Shown here piece after piece: positions 30,158-38,021 of a stretch of 64,000 bases of DNA (position 1 is its first letter; each line of letters begins with the position of its first letter). Below the pieces are notes generated by a model. That model saw only the letters and a list, made by a program, of their open reading frames with translations, was not told the origin of the DNA and made no database searches. The DNA is from a virus. Location of the stretch: the IMG/VR virus record IMGVR_UViG_3300033145_000767, positions 26,470-90,469 of that record, one strand, 5' to 3'. A program made the position numbers and the translations under genes.

Positions 30158-30753
30158 AAGTTAGAAAAGCAAAAGAAAAAGAAGTAAATCACATCACTTT
30201 AGATTATGGGGATAAGGTATATTCAGCTATACTAAATAAGTATAGACGCGTATTTATGTATGGTAATATATCTACTACCTCAGCAGAAGAGCTTAACAAA
30301 AAATTAATTGCTATGTCTATTGATAGCCCTGAAAAACCTATTACCATAGAAATAAATAGTGGAGGTGGAAGTTGTATAGCAGGTCTTTCTATAATAGACA
30401 CAATTGAAAGTCTATCTTGCCCTGTGTACACAATAATAACAGGTGTTTCAGCCTCTATGGCAACATTTATTAGCATAGCGGGGGATAGAAGGTTCATCAC
30501 AAAAAATGCTTATTGGATGGCACACCCTATCAGCTTAATGAAAGCAGATTATATTGGGTTTTTAAAAGATAGTATGCCTTGGTTGAAGGGGCTAGAAAAA
30601 AGATGCTTATCCATGTATTTAAAGAAAACTAATCTACCTAAAGAAACCATTGAAAAATGCAAGCGTGGGGAAGTGTGGTTAAATGCAAAGCAATGCATTA
30701 AGTATAATGTAGCAGATGAAATTCTTAAAAAACAAGTAATAGTAAGGAGATAA
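30118..30753 (+). CDS. ClpP-like serine protease
   Basis: The 211-residue protein has the ClpP/crotonase fold: INSGGG (about 80-85), GVSAS113MA with the nucleophile, and AYWMAH136P with the catalytic His. The region corresponding to ClpP RDxFMSA reads RGEVWLNA, so the Asp is probably replaced by Glu, as in several phage S14 proteases. It is far from the capsid genes, so a head-maturation role is unlikely (gene 55726 does that). Use of a host Clp ATPase is possible. It overlaps the metallopeptidase gene by 40 bases. Confidence 0.75.
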   Translation: MVKKKREPIKIPVEVRKAKEKEVNHITLDYGDKVYSAILNKYRRVFMYGNISTTSAEELNKKLIAMSIDSPEKPITIEINSGGGSCIAGLSIIDTIESLSCPVYTIITGVSASMATFISIAGDRRFITKNAYWMAHPISLMKADYIGFLKDSMPWLKGLEKRCLSMYLKKTNLPKETIEKCKRGEVWLNAKQCIKYNVADEILKKQVIVRR

Positions 30754-30755
30754 TA

Positions 30756-31448
30756 ATGCGGACAGCCCTCATAACAGGAAGTTCTAAAGGAATAGGTTAC
30801 CAAATAGCTAAAGATTTTTTAGCTAAAGGTTACTATGTTATTACGAACTCAAGAAAAATGCAGTATGATTTACCTGAAAATCAGCTACATTTATGTGGGG
30901 ATTTATCTAGCCATAAAGGATGTATGTCTTTATGTTCTAAAGTTAAAGACTTAGATACTAAGTTAGATAGCATTGTTCTAAGTGTAGGTGTAACAGATAG
31001 AACCCCTTTTGGGAATATTAAATACTCTAACTGGGGTAAAGTTATAGATACAAATTTAAACCTACCTTTTTTCCTAGTTCAGCAGTTGAAAGAATGTATC
31101 AAACGCAATGGTAGTATAATTTTTATTTCATCTGTTCTAGGTAGTCTCCCTAGGTCAAGAAGTATATCCTATGGGGTTTCAAAAGGGGCATTAGAACCTT
31201 TAATTAAATACCTAGCTGTAGAGTTTACATATAATAATATTACTGTCAATGGTGTAGCTCCAGGGTTTATTAACACAGATTGGCATAAAGGTAAAACAAA
31301 AAAAATACTTAATAGTATTAAGTATTCTATACCTATGGGTAGATTTGGTAGCACTAAAGAGATTAGCAGTACTGTAATGTTCTTAGCTAATAATAGGTAT
31401 ATTACAGGGCAGATGATTACTGTAGATGGGGGGTATAGCTTAGCATGA
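30756..31448 (+). CDS. Short-chain dehydrogenase/reductase (FabG-like)
   Basis: A classical SDR of 230 residues: TGSSKGIG (7-14) binds NAD(P), followed by the LSVGV and N-T-N-L motifs. The catalytic part is ISS...YGVSK, and the APGFINTD and C-terminal ITGQMITVDGGYS blocks are typical of FabG-type reductases. The NRK-like residues after strand 2 (NSRK) suggest NADP. It heads a run of overlapping genes up to the LicD fusion, so a sugar or polyol precursor is a reasonable substrate guess. Confidence 0.85.
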   Translation: MRTALITGSSKGIGYQIAKDFLAKGYYVITNSRKMQYDLPENQLHLCGDLSSHKGCMSLCSKVKDLDTKLDSIVLSVGVTDRTPFGNIKYSNWGKVIDTNLNLPFFLVQQLKECIKRNGSIIFISSVLGSLPRSRSISYGVSKGALEPLIKYLAVEFTYNNITVNGVAPGFINTDWHKGKTKKILNSIKYSIPMGRFGSTKEISSTVMFLANNRYITGQMITVDGGYSLA

Positions 31449-31933
31449 TTACCACTAAGGTAATAGAGCCTAAAGTATTAGTTAAGTACCTAAGTAATAA
31501 AGTTAGAGATTGGTGTAAAGGGTGTAAAAGGTATGCACAAAATTTGCCTTGTTGCCCGCCAAGCTTAATGCCTATAAAAAGGTATAAGCGTTTGATTCTA
31601 TCTTATAAAAACGCAATGCTAATAGCTGTTAAATTCGATATTGATAGTGAAATACATTGGAAAGTACAGGGCAGAGAATCAAGCAAACTATTAGTATCTA
31701 TACTAAAGTCTTATGCGAAAGAATTTAAAAACCATATAATCTTTGGGGCAGGGTCTTGCAAAAGCTGTGATATTTGTAGTAACCCCTGTAAAAACCTTAA
31801 AGGTAAAGTAATAGCAGTAGAAGCTATTGGTATCAATGTGGTTAAGTTAATGGCAGAGCAAACAGATATTAAACTATTTTTCCCTGTAGAAAAGAAGGGC
31901 TACTTTTATAGAATAGGGTTATTATTATGGTAA
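31445..31933 (+). CDS. DUF2284 predicted metal-binding protein
   Basis: The 162-residue protein has C-x2-C...LPCCPPS (about 19-41) and a second cysteine set GSCKSCDICSNPCKN (about 101-115), the two conserved clusters of DUF2284. The family biochemistry is not established; two Fe-S or zinc sites are likely. It lies between the SDR and the cytidylyltransferase, and a shorter relative is at 3345. Confidence 0.75.
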   Translation: MITTKVIEPKVLVKYLSNKVRDWCKGCKRYAQNLPCCPPSLMPIKRYKRLILSYKNAMLIAVKFDIDSEIHWKVQGRESSKLLVSILKSYAKEFKNHIIFGAGSCKSCDICSNPCKNLKGKVIAVEAIGINVVKLMAEQTDIKLFFPVEKKGYFYRIGLLLW

Positions 31934-32379
31934 ATGTAACCAATTTATATGTTCCAGGCACTTTTGACCTATTCCATGTAGGGCATATTAGAATGTTTAA
32001 GTATGCATCTAAGTTTGGGAATGTAATTGCAGGGGTCAGTACTGATGAACTAGTACTCTCATATAAGAATTTAGCTCCTATATACCCATTTAAGGAGAGA
32101 TGGGAGACGGTTGATGCATGTAGATATGTTAATAGGGTAATTCCTCAGAGAAAATTTTTTAGTATTCCACAACTAAAGAAATTAAATATATGCTATGTTA
32201 TACTTGGTAGCGATTGGGAAGGTAAAGACTTCCCTGAATTAGACCAAGCCCAAAAAGCTTTAGGTTTTGAGATAATATATAAACCTTATACAGAAGAAAC
32301 AAGTTCATCAAAAATAAAAGAGAGAATTATTCGTAATAGCTTTGATATTATTAAAGCTCAACTAGAAAGAGACCTATAA
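31927..32379 (+). CDS. Cytidylyltransferase (glycerol-3-phosphate / TagD-like)
   Basis: The 150-residue enzyme has the nucleotidyltransferase signature GTFDLFHVGHIRM (12-24), with HxGH, and ETSSSKIKERI near 125-135, equal to the ISST...R motif. This class makes CDP-glycerol, CDP-ethanolamine or CDP-choline. KERW near 56-59 is also family-typical. The next gene is a LicD-type transferase, so a CDP-activated alcohol made here is probably transferred there. The exact alcohol is not readable. Confidence 0.85.
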   Translation: MVNVTNLYVPGTFDLFHVGHIRMFKYASKFGNVIAGVSTDELVLSYKNLAPIYPFKERWETVDACRYVNRVIPQRKFFSIPQLKKLNICYVILGSDWEGKDFPELDQAQKALGFEIIYKPYTEETSSSKIKERIIRNSFDIIKAQLERDL

Positions 32380-34298
32380 TGAGCCACGAAAACTTTAGCT
32401 ACGATAACTATACACCATACTTAAGAGCTTTAACCAAAATAATGGCTACCTTTAAAGCTATTAATATTCCTCTTTGTTTGCATGGAGGAACTTTATTGGG
32501 TAGTGTAAGAGAAGGCGATTTCATCCAAGATGATGATGATATAGATATTTTCTATATTAGTAGAGGGAAAAACAAGTATCAGGTTAAAAAAGAGTTTGAA
32601 GAACTAATATTACCTGCTCTAAAGAAAGCAAGATATGATGTCAAACCAATTTCTTGGACTTTTCATAATGGTAAGAAAGAGATTTTTGGTCAGTACCATG
32701 TAACTAAAAATGGCATAACTTTAGATGTATGGATGGCATGGACTGATGAAAATGATAAATTCTTTTTATCCCCCTATATATCTGGTCAACTAGATAAGAA
32801 AGACATTTACCCTCTTAAAAAAGGTAAGATAAAAAATAACAAGTTTTTAATACCTAATAAGGCAGAAAAGCTTATAGAATTAATATATGGCAGTGAGTGG
32901 AAAATACCTAGTAAGTTTAGGGCAAGTTTAAATCGTTACTTTGTTAAGAAGAATATGCTAAAAATAATTGATGAATTTGGTTGGGCTTATTACTTTATAG
33001 CTAAAGAGCAACAAGTGTATACAGTACACAACATATCTTATATTAGGCTAAAAGATTATACTGATAGTATACTAAAAGATATTGACATAGTATACTTTCC
33101 ATCCCCAGGAATCCAAGCACCAATAGTTACCAAAGTATGCAAGGGTATAAGAGCTAAGTACCCTAAAATAAAAATAATAGGAGCGTATGCAGGGGAAAAT
33201 AGATTCATTTATACTGATGTTGACATAATAGTATCTATATCAGCTAAGTTTGTTCCCGTACTAAGGGATAGATACCCAAATAAGGAAGTTATCTTCTTAC
33301 CTGAATCAATTGACACAAACTACTTTAAACCTAATACTAAAAAGGCTAAGGAGTTTACTGTTGGTTACGCAGGAAGAAAAAACCCTTATATAAAGAGAAC
33401 GCCTTTACTTGAAAAATTAGATTACCCTGTTGTAAAAAAGATGAATCATGGTAAAGATTTCTTTGTAGAAGGCAGCGACCGTACAGAAATGATAAACTTC
33501 TATAATAGTGTCTCATGCTTGGTATTAGTTAGTAGAACTGAATGTATGCCAAGGGTTATACTAGAGGCTATGGCTTGTGGTAAAGCAGTTGTGTGTACTG
33601 ATGTAGGTAGTATTAGAATGTTATTAGACCTTGAATGGGTTGTACCTGTAAACCCAGATGAAGTTGTTATCTCAGAGGTAAATGCTAGATTAAATATATT
33701 AAACAAATACCCTAGTGTATTAAAAGCAGTAGGTAAACGAAATAGAGAATATATACACAAATACTTCTCATGGGAAAAGAATCAACACTTATGGGATTCA
33801 GTAGTAGATTATTTATACCTAGAGGACTATAAAACTATACTAGAGATTGACGACCAGTATTGTGAGTTGTTTAAAGATATTGAACCAGCATTGGTTGAGA
33901 AAGATGTTGTATCTGCTTTAACTATAGAAGTAACTACTAAAGTTATTGAGCCTCCTAAGGTTACTTACCTAGCAGACCCTATAACTTTTAATTCTAAAGG
34001 TATTAAAGACCCAATAGCTCTATCTATGGAATTAAACTATAGAGGAATAGATTTCTGGTTATTGTCAGATTCATGCCTATCTTTAGTTAATCATAAAGAG
34101 TTGAGGGGTAACAAGTTACATATAGGGGTTAGTAGTAAGGCATTAAAAGACAAGATAAAAGAACTCTATGCACATAAAAATTTATTTATTAAAGTAGAAC
34201 CTAAACGAAAAGTAAAATCATATGGGGCCTACAAAGTTCCTGTGCCAGTAGTTTCTTACCTACATGAGCTTTTTGGTAGCGAATGGGACTCTTTCTAA
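32379..34298 (+). CDS. LicD - GT4 glycosyltransferase - degenerate LicD fusion
   Basis: A 639-residue protein in three parts. The N-terminal LicD nucleotidyltransferase domain has HGGTLLGSVRE (35-45) and DDDDIDIF (51-58), closing with LIELIYGSEW near 160-169. A GT4-type glycosyltransferase covers about 225-490, with the Rossmann pattern and ECMPRVILEAMACG holding E-x7-E. The C-terminal segment (about 525-639) ends VPVPVVSYLHELFGSEW, the LicD closing motif, but lacks the acidic DxD part. LicD proteins transfer phosphocholine, phosphoglycerol or similar from CDP donors to glycans. A surface-polymer or virion decoration enzyme is inferred. Confidence 0.8.
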   Translation: MSHENFSYDNYTPYLRALTKIMATFKAINIPLCLHGGTLLGSVREGDFIQDDDDIDIFYISRGKNKYQVKKEFEELILPALKKARYDVKPISWTFHNGKKEIFGQYHVTKNGITLDVWMAWTDENDKFFLSPYISGQLDKKDIYPLKKGKIKNNKFLIPNKAEKLIELIYGSEWKIPSKFRASLNRYFVKKNMLKIIDEFGWAYYFIAKEQQVYTVHNISYIRLKDYTDSILKDIDIVYFPSPGIQAPIVTKVCKGIRAKYPKIKIIGAYAGENRFIYTDVDIIVSISAKFVPVLRDRYPNKEVIFLPESIDTNYFKPNTKKAKEFTVGYAGRKNPYIKRTPLLEKLDYPVVKKMNHGKDFFVEGSDRTEMINFYNSVSCLVLVSRTECMPRVILEAMACGKAVVCTDVGSIRMLLDLEWVVPVNPDEVVISEVNARLNILNKYPSVLKAVGKRNREYIHKYFSWEKNQHLWDSVVDYLYLEDYKTILEIDDQYCELFKDIEPALVEKDVVSALTIEVTTKVIEPPKVTYLADPITFNSKGIKDPIALSMELNYRGIDFWLLSDSCLSLVNHKELRGNKLHIGVSSKALKDKIKELYAHKNLFIKVEPKRKVKSYGAYKVPVPVVSYLHELFGSEWDSF

Positions 34299-34317
34299 CA
34301 ATCTATGGAGGAATACA

Positions 34318-34467
34318 ATGAGTAGTAAAATTAAGAGACAGTTTGCATTGATTAAAGAATATCAGCGTAAAGTAGACTTAGCTAGAAACGCATATGATAC
34401 AGAAGTTGATTATTTAGAAGACCATATTGCCAAATTGTTAAAAATGGTTAAAAAAGAATTGAGGTAA
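34318..34467 (+). CDS. Small helical protein, 49 aa
   Basis: ATG 34318 follows ATGGAGGAATACA, a strong site; an in-frame ATG at 34264 inside the previous gene is rejected. The product is one long amphipathic helix rich in Lys and Glu, probably oligomeric. Function unknown. Confidence 0.6.
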   Translation: MSSKIKRQFALIKEYQRKVDLARNAYDTEVDYLEDHIAKLLKMVKKELR

Positions 34468-34472
34468 ATCAA

Positions 34473-34673
34473 ATGACAGTTCGTAAACTAAGTTGTGGGT
34501 GTGAAGTTTGGAATAGCTACACAAAGAAAGAGTGTAAAAAGCATAAAGAGATGTGCCATTGGGGTAGTTGTACTAAAGTAGCTATAAAGGATAAGTTCTA
34601 TTGTGAAGTACACAAAAAGCTACTGGCTGACTTCAACTACGAAGGTGAAGGGCATTATAAGGGGGGTGTTTAA
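34473..34673 (+). CDS. Cys/His-rich putative zinc protein, 66 aa
   Basis: CGC at 8-10, C21, CHWGSC (about 28-33) and C44-x2-H47 provide at least two metal sites in 66 residues. Its stop codon lies inside a hairpin that may end the transcript. Function unknown. Confidence 0.55.
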   Translation: MTVRKLSCGCEVWNSYTKKECKKHKEMCHWGSCTKVAIKDKFYCEVHKKLLADFNYEGEGHYKGGV

Positions 34674-34680
34674 ACCCCTT
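34659..34680 (+). terminator. Hairpin at the end of gene 34473
   Basis: AAGGGG (34659-34664) pairs with CCCCTT (34675-34680) around a loop that contains the stop codon; an alternative GGGG/CCCC pairing with a shorter loop also exists. Only a short T run follows, so termination may be partial. A second small inverted repeat (TAACC / GGTTA) follows within the gap. Confidence 0.5.
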
Positions 34681-34760
34681 TACAAGCAGTTTAAGGCATA
34701 AATATGCTATATGTAGGGTAACCTATGGGTTAGTATATAAAAAGACCTTATACATAATAG

Positions 34761-34789
34761 TTGGTGAGTTATAACAAATATGGTATACT
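34761..34789 (+). promoter_or_regulatory. Promoter before 34810
   Basis: TTGGTG (34761-34766), 17 bases, TATACT (34784-34789) with TGG just before it (extended -10). The sequence TAGTTGnTGAGTT and AATATGsTATA matches the promoter at 10193-10222 closely. The 136-base gap 34674-34809 holds this promoter and the preceding hairpin; nothing else was seen in it. Confidence 0.65.
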
Positions 34790-34809
34790 TATAATAGAGA
34801 GGATATAAT

Positions 34810-34995
34810 ATGCAAATAGTATCAATTAATACATTAGTTAAAAAGTATAGGTTTAAAATATGTAAATCTATAATGAGAAGTAAGAAAAGAGATGGGGGAG
34901 ATGTAGGGGCTATAAAGATAATAATACAAGTACCTTATAGAATATACAACATTTTTATAGGGGAATTTAACTTATCTAAAACATTTAAAATATAG
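34810..34995 (+). CDS. Hypothetical protein, 61 aa
   Basis: First gene behind the promoter at 34784, with AGAGAGGATATAAT before its ATG. A basic protein with an N-terminal hydrophobic helix (about 1-9) and a second hydrophobic stretch (IKIIIQVPYRIYNIFIG, about 36-52). No family recognised. A promoter-proximal small protein might be an early host-directed factor. Confidence 0.5.
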   Translation: MQIVSINTLVKKYRFKICKSIMRSKKRDGGDVGAIKIIIQVPYRIYNIFIGEFNLSKTFKI

Positions 34996-35006
34996 AAAGG
35001 CTACCT

Positions 35007-35108
35007 ATGAGTAAATTAATAGATAAAGCATGTGCAGTTACCCTTATAGTATTAATATCACTTGCTTTCTGGTGTGTAGCTATAAAAATAATAATGGAGA
35101 TTTTCTAA
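35007..35108 (+). CDS. Single-pass membrane peptide, 33 aa
   Basis: GAAAGG precedes ATG 35007. The peptide is one hydrophobic helix (about 9-31) after a short polar start. It shares one base with the next start. One of three consecutive small membrane frames here. Confidence 0.5.
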   Translation: MSKLIDKACAVTLIVLISLAFWCVAIKIIMEIF

Positions 35109-35305
35109 TGAGTACATTAAAAGAGTGGGTAGTTATAATTTTAATAGTGGGGGGTTTAATAGCTTTAGTGTTTGGTCTTGGTGGACATGCTAAAGAATGT
35201 GGAATTGATATAATTAAAATACTTATAGATTCACCTTTAAGTCTTAAAGTAGCATCTGCTGGTCTTTTTTCTTTTGCAATCGGGATGAGTATATTAGATA
35301 TATAG
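35108..35305 (+). CDS. Small membrane protein, 65 aa
   Basis: ATG 35108 is preferred; an upstream in-frame start overlaps the preceding gene. Two membrane helices (about 6-26 and 47-63) flank a loop with GHAKECGID. Begins STLKEWVVIILI, similar to the next gene's ILKEWLIRVATI, so the two may be related by duplication. Confidence 0.5.
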   Translation: MSTLKEWVVIILIVGGLIALVFGLGGHAKECGIDIIKILIDSPLSLKVASAGLFSFAIGMSILDI

Positions 35306-35316
35306 AGGGAGTAAAT

Positions 35317-35439
35317 ATGAACATACTAAAAGAGTGGTTGATTAGAGTGGCAACTATTGTAGGCATAGTAATGTTTATTCATGTTATGTTCTACTTAGGT
35401 GAAATGGCTTATGTAGCAGGGGGGTTATTCGCACTATGA
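35317..35439 (+). CDS. Small membrane protein, 40 aa
   Basis: A 40-residue hydrophobic protein beginning NILKEWLIR, resembling the start of the gene before it. It is preceded by AGAGGGAG and ends in ATGA overlap with the next gene. Confidence 0.5.
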   Translation: MNILKEWLIRVATIVGIVMFIHVMFYLGEMAYVAGGLFAL

Positions 35440-35606
35440 AAACATTGCATGAATGTGTAAGTAGCTGGTATTGTACTAATTATGTAATTTGCCCTATATG
35501 CAAATGTAGAGCAGGGTATGATGTGATGTATGATAGTGAAACAAAGAAGGTATTTAAGTGCAAATGTAATAAAGGGTTAAAACAAATAAAGGATGAAAAT
35601 GCATAA
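35436..35606 (+). CDS. Zinc-ribbon miniprotein, 56 aa
   Basis: Cysteines C7, C13, CPIC (19-22), C24 and CKC near 42-44 give a zinc-ribbon pattern on a 56-residue chain. It overlaps both neighbours. Function unknown. Confidence 0.5.
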   Translation: MKTLHECVSSWYCTNYVICPICKCRAGYDVMYDSETKKVFKCKCNKGLKQIKDENA

Positions 35607-36357
35607 AATAGCTATATGCTTAACTACTTTTATGAGAAATGAATTATTAATTGATACTGTAGATAGTATCATTAAGTACTTCCCAGAAAATAGTGTACTA
35701 TACATAGCAGACCAAGGGAATAAATCACAAGTTAAAGATAGATACTTTTCTTACCTTACCAGTAAAACTGGTAGGGTTTTTTACTTTAACCTTCCTTATG
35801 ACTGTGGTTTAAGCTATGCTAGAAATTACCTTGTTGATGTGGCTAAGCACGCTGGTATAGATTATTGCCTTATTACAGCAGATAGTTTAAGATTTATAAA
35901 TAAACTTAATCTTGAACCAATAGTAAATGGCATGGAAAAGAATGTAGATGCTCTTGTAGGTTTTGAGATAAAAGATAGAATACCTTGGGAGTGGAATATA
36001 GAACTAGTCCCTGAAAAACATTTCTGGTTATCTAAAATTAGCCCTGATGCTATTATACAGCATGAGGGTTTTATTATTAAGCGAGTAGAGCTATGTAGAA
36101 ACTTCTTCTTAGCTAAGACAGAGGCTTTACTAGATGTTAAATGGGACAATGATTTAAAGCTTGCAGAACATGAAGACTTCTTTTATAGGCTTAAGCTGAA
36201 GGGGTATAAGTGTATATGGACTAATATAGTGTCAGCAGAGTATATAGAAGATAAGCCAGAAGAATATAGAAAGATGCGAGATAGAATGTATAACCACTTT
36301 CAATACATAATGTTAAAGAAATATAATATTAAACAATGGATGAAATATGAGATATAG
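35599..36357 (+). CDS. Family 2-like glycosyltransferase
   Basis: The 252-residue protein (from ATG 35599; ATG 35593 is two codons longer) starts with HKIAICLTTFMRN, the first GT-A strand. It has DCGLSYARNYLVDVA near 73-87, a block typical of GalNAc-transferase-like GT2/GT12 enzymes. ITADSLRF stands where the DxD usually lies, and HEDFFYRLKLKGYKC near 190-204 holds the catalytic acid region. It probably adds a sugar to a surface or virion glycan. It overlaps the next gene by 11 bases. Confidence 0.75.
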   Translation: MHKIAICLTTFMRNELLIDTVDSIIKYFPENSVLYIADQGNKSQVKDRYFSYLTSKTGRVFYFNLPYDCGLSYARNYLVDVAKHAGIDYCLITADSLRFINKLNLEPIVNGMEKNVDALVGFEIKDRIPWEWNIELVPEKHFWLSKISPDAIIQHEGFIIKRVELCRNFFLAKTEALLDVKWDNDLKLAEHEDFFYRLKLKGYKCIWTNIVSAEYIEDKPEEYRKMRDRMYNHFQYIMLKKYNIKQWMKYEI

Positions 36358-37006
36358 TATAACTAAGTTTTTAAGACCGTTCACAGGTACAGGTGCAATA
36401 TTCTTTCCAGTTGGGCATCCCCCATTTGGGACGTGTGAAAATGCTACACCTGATTGTTACCATTATTGTTATGCAGTAGATAAGGAAGACTTAAACTTTG
36501 ATGAAGAATTAAGAATATCTAAAGTGGAAAAACGAGCAATATATAATTACTTTGTAACAACCAATAATAAAAAACTTAAATCAAGAATAATTAGAGAGCT
36601 AGATGGGCTACAAACACCTATACTGCATTGGTTTGGTACAGGTGATTGCCTTAATAAAGATTTACCTAAGATTAGTAAACTTATAGATGTTTTAAGAGGG
36701 GAAAATGTTATACAAATGGGGTTTACTAGAAATAAAAAATTATGGGAACTGCATAAAGATGTATTTGCATTAAGCATTGATTCAAAAAAAGAGGCTACAG
36801 ACCCTAATGCAATGTATTCCATACCAGATTATAAAAAACAAATATCTGTAATGTATTGCCCTTCATATCAAGTTGTAGGAGGTTATTGTGGGGCTCTTAC
36901 TTGCAGAGATAAAGATAAATCAAGAACTAATTTAGAACATTATATAAATTGTAGAACTTGTTTAAGAATGAAAACTGGATGTTTTGATAGGAGGAATAAT
37001 GTATAA
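36347..37006 (+). CDS. Gp88-like cysteine-rich protein, radical-SAM-like
   Basis: The 219-residue protein has CENATPDCYHYCYA (about 30-43) near its start. That spacing is found in the phage Gp88 group, whose cluster resembles a radical SAM site. LHWFGTGDC near 93-101 follows and a C-terminal CRTCLRMKTGC (about 203-213) could bind another metal. The chemistry is unknown. It is one of several Fe-S-type candidates in this arm (1670, 3345, 31445). Confidence 0.6.
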   Translation: MRYSITKFLRPFTGTGAIFFPVGHPPFGTCENATPDCYHYCYAVDKEDLNFDEELRISKVEKRAIYNYFVTTNNKKLKSRIIRELDGLQTPILHWFGTGDCLNKDLPKISKLIDVLRGENVIQMGFTRNKKLWELHKDVFALSIDSKKEATDPNAMYSIPDYKKQISVMYCPSYQVVGGYCGALTCRDKDKSRTNLEHYINCRTCLRMKTGCFDRRNNV

Positions 37007-37154
37007 AGTAACTGTTTATTTTAAAAATGGGGCTACAATAGTTAAATATATATCAGGATATAATTATGCTTGTGTTTATTCAACTAATGTATGGAAAGAA
37101 CTTGATGATGTAATTAAAACAGAATTGAAAGAGGTTAAACATGGAAAAATTTAA
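36999..37154 (+). CDS. Small hypothetical protein, 51 aa
   Basis: GATAGGAGG precedes ATG 36999. The product begins with a strand pair (MYKVTVYFKNGATIVKYI) and ends in a charged helix. It overlaps the genes on both sides. No family recognised. Confidence 0.5.
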   Translation: MYKVTVYFKNGATIVKYISGYNYACVYSTNVWKELDDVIKTELKEVKHGKI

Positions 37155-37341
37155 CAGTAAGGTTAAAAAGAAAGTAGTAGAGAAGATTAAATGTGAAGTC
37201 TGTGGTAAGTTAAGAAGCTGGGAAGGTATGAAGTTATTAGATACTTGTGTTTGTTTAGATAATACAACTATTAAGTTTAAAACCAAAAGGCATAGGACAA
37301 GGCTTTCTAATATGAAACTTATTCGTAGGAGAAAAAAATAA
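37141..37341 (+). CDS. Basic zinc-ribbon protein, 66 aa
   Basis: CEVC (about 18-21) plus C36 and C38 form a possible zinc site, flanked by strongly basic ends (KRHRTRLSNMKLIRRRKK). Composition suggests nucleic-acid binding. Overlaps the preceding gene by 14 bases. Confidence 0.5.
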   Translation: MEKFNSKVKKKVVEKIKCEVCGKLRSWEGMKLLDTCVCLDNTTIKFKTKRHRTRLSNMKLIRRRKK

Positions 37342-37361
37342 CAAGTAAGAAAGGTTAAAAA

Positions 37362-37550
37362 ATGAGTAACTCATGTAAAGATTGTATATGTAGAAAAGAT
37401 AATAAGTGTATGAGATTCCCCCCAAGTATAGGAGAATTTGGTAATACAGTATCCGGTTACCCTACAATTAGGTATGAAAGAGTAATACCTTATAAACCAA
37501 CTGAAATTATTTATTGTTATGCATGTTTTGAATATAGGAGGAAAAAATAA
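37362..37550 (+). CDS. Cys-rich protein, 62 aa
   Basis: CKDCICRKDNKC (about 5-16), then P-P, and CYAC (about 52-55) give a six-cysteine pattern that could hold an Fe-S cluster or zinc. It shares one base with the next gene. Similar short Cys-rich phage proteins are of unknown function. Confidence 0.55.
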   Translation: MSNSCKDCICRKDNKCMRFPPSIGEFGNTVSGYPTIRYERVIPYKPTEIIYCYACFEYRRKK

Positions 37551-37750
37551 TGATATGCCCAGCTTGCAATAAAAAAATAGGGAACTTTCATAAAACCCCT
37601 AACGGCTTTCATAGAGATTGTTTTGCTAAATGGGTAAAAGGTTATAATACTGCTATGACATTTTGTAATAGTGAACTAAAGTTTGCAGGTATAGATTCAA
37701 TAGGTGTACTATATAGAAAAAGATGTAGTATAAAAAAGCAGGGGGTTTAA
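37550..37750 (+). CDS. Zinc-finger-like protein, 66 aa
   Basis: CPAC (3-6) with H21/C24 in FHRDC forms a CxxC...HxxC finger. A helix follows; later cysteines C39 and C60 are isolated. AGGAGG lies before ATG 37550. Function unknown. Confidence 0.55.
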   Translation: MICPACNKKIGNFHKTPNGFHRDCFAKWVKGYNTAMTFCNSELKFAGIDSIGVLYRKRCSIKKQGV

Positions 37751-37752
37751 TA

Positions 37753-37881
37753 ATGTTGACAGCTTTAATGTGTTATTTAGTAGTAATGGGTATAAAGCTA
37801 AAAGCTTCATTTATGGCTACAGCTATGATACTTGATTTTATTGTAATGTTTACTTATGTTATAGGAAAGGGTAAAAAATGA
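37753..37881 (+). CDS. Small membrane protein, 42 aa
   Basis: Two hydrophobic helices (about 1-13 and 18-37) joined by a short Lys-containing turn. Starts two bases after the previous stop and overlaps the next start by ATGA. Confidence 0.5.
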   Translation: MLTALMCYLVVMGIKLKASFMATAMILDFIVMFTYVIGKGKK

Positions 37882-38021
37882 GATTTTTAAAATTTATTAT
37901 GTTTATAGGTATAGTATTAACTATTTTTACTATTACAGGTACTCAAGTACATCAAAATATAACTTATGTTTTAGTATGTTGGTTAGTTTATGATAGATTT
38001 ACAGGGGTGAATAATGGATAA
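37878..38021 (+). CDS. Small membrane protein, 47 aa
   Basis: Two hydrophobic segments (about 5-21 and 28-38) in a 47-residue chain. GAAAGG lies upstream of its ATGA overlap start. Not assigned to a family. Confidence 0.5.
   Translation: MRFLKFIMFIGIVLTIFTITGTQVHQNITYVLVCWLVYDRFTGVNNG

Noticed and set aside
34674-34809. tRNA gene or riboswitch in the largest non-coding gap of the early arm
   Set aside because: No cloverleaf, no T-loop GTTC motif and no conserved riboswitch core; a hairpin plus promoter explains the gap.
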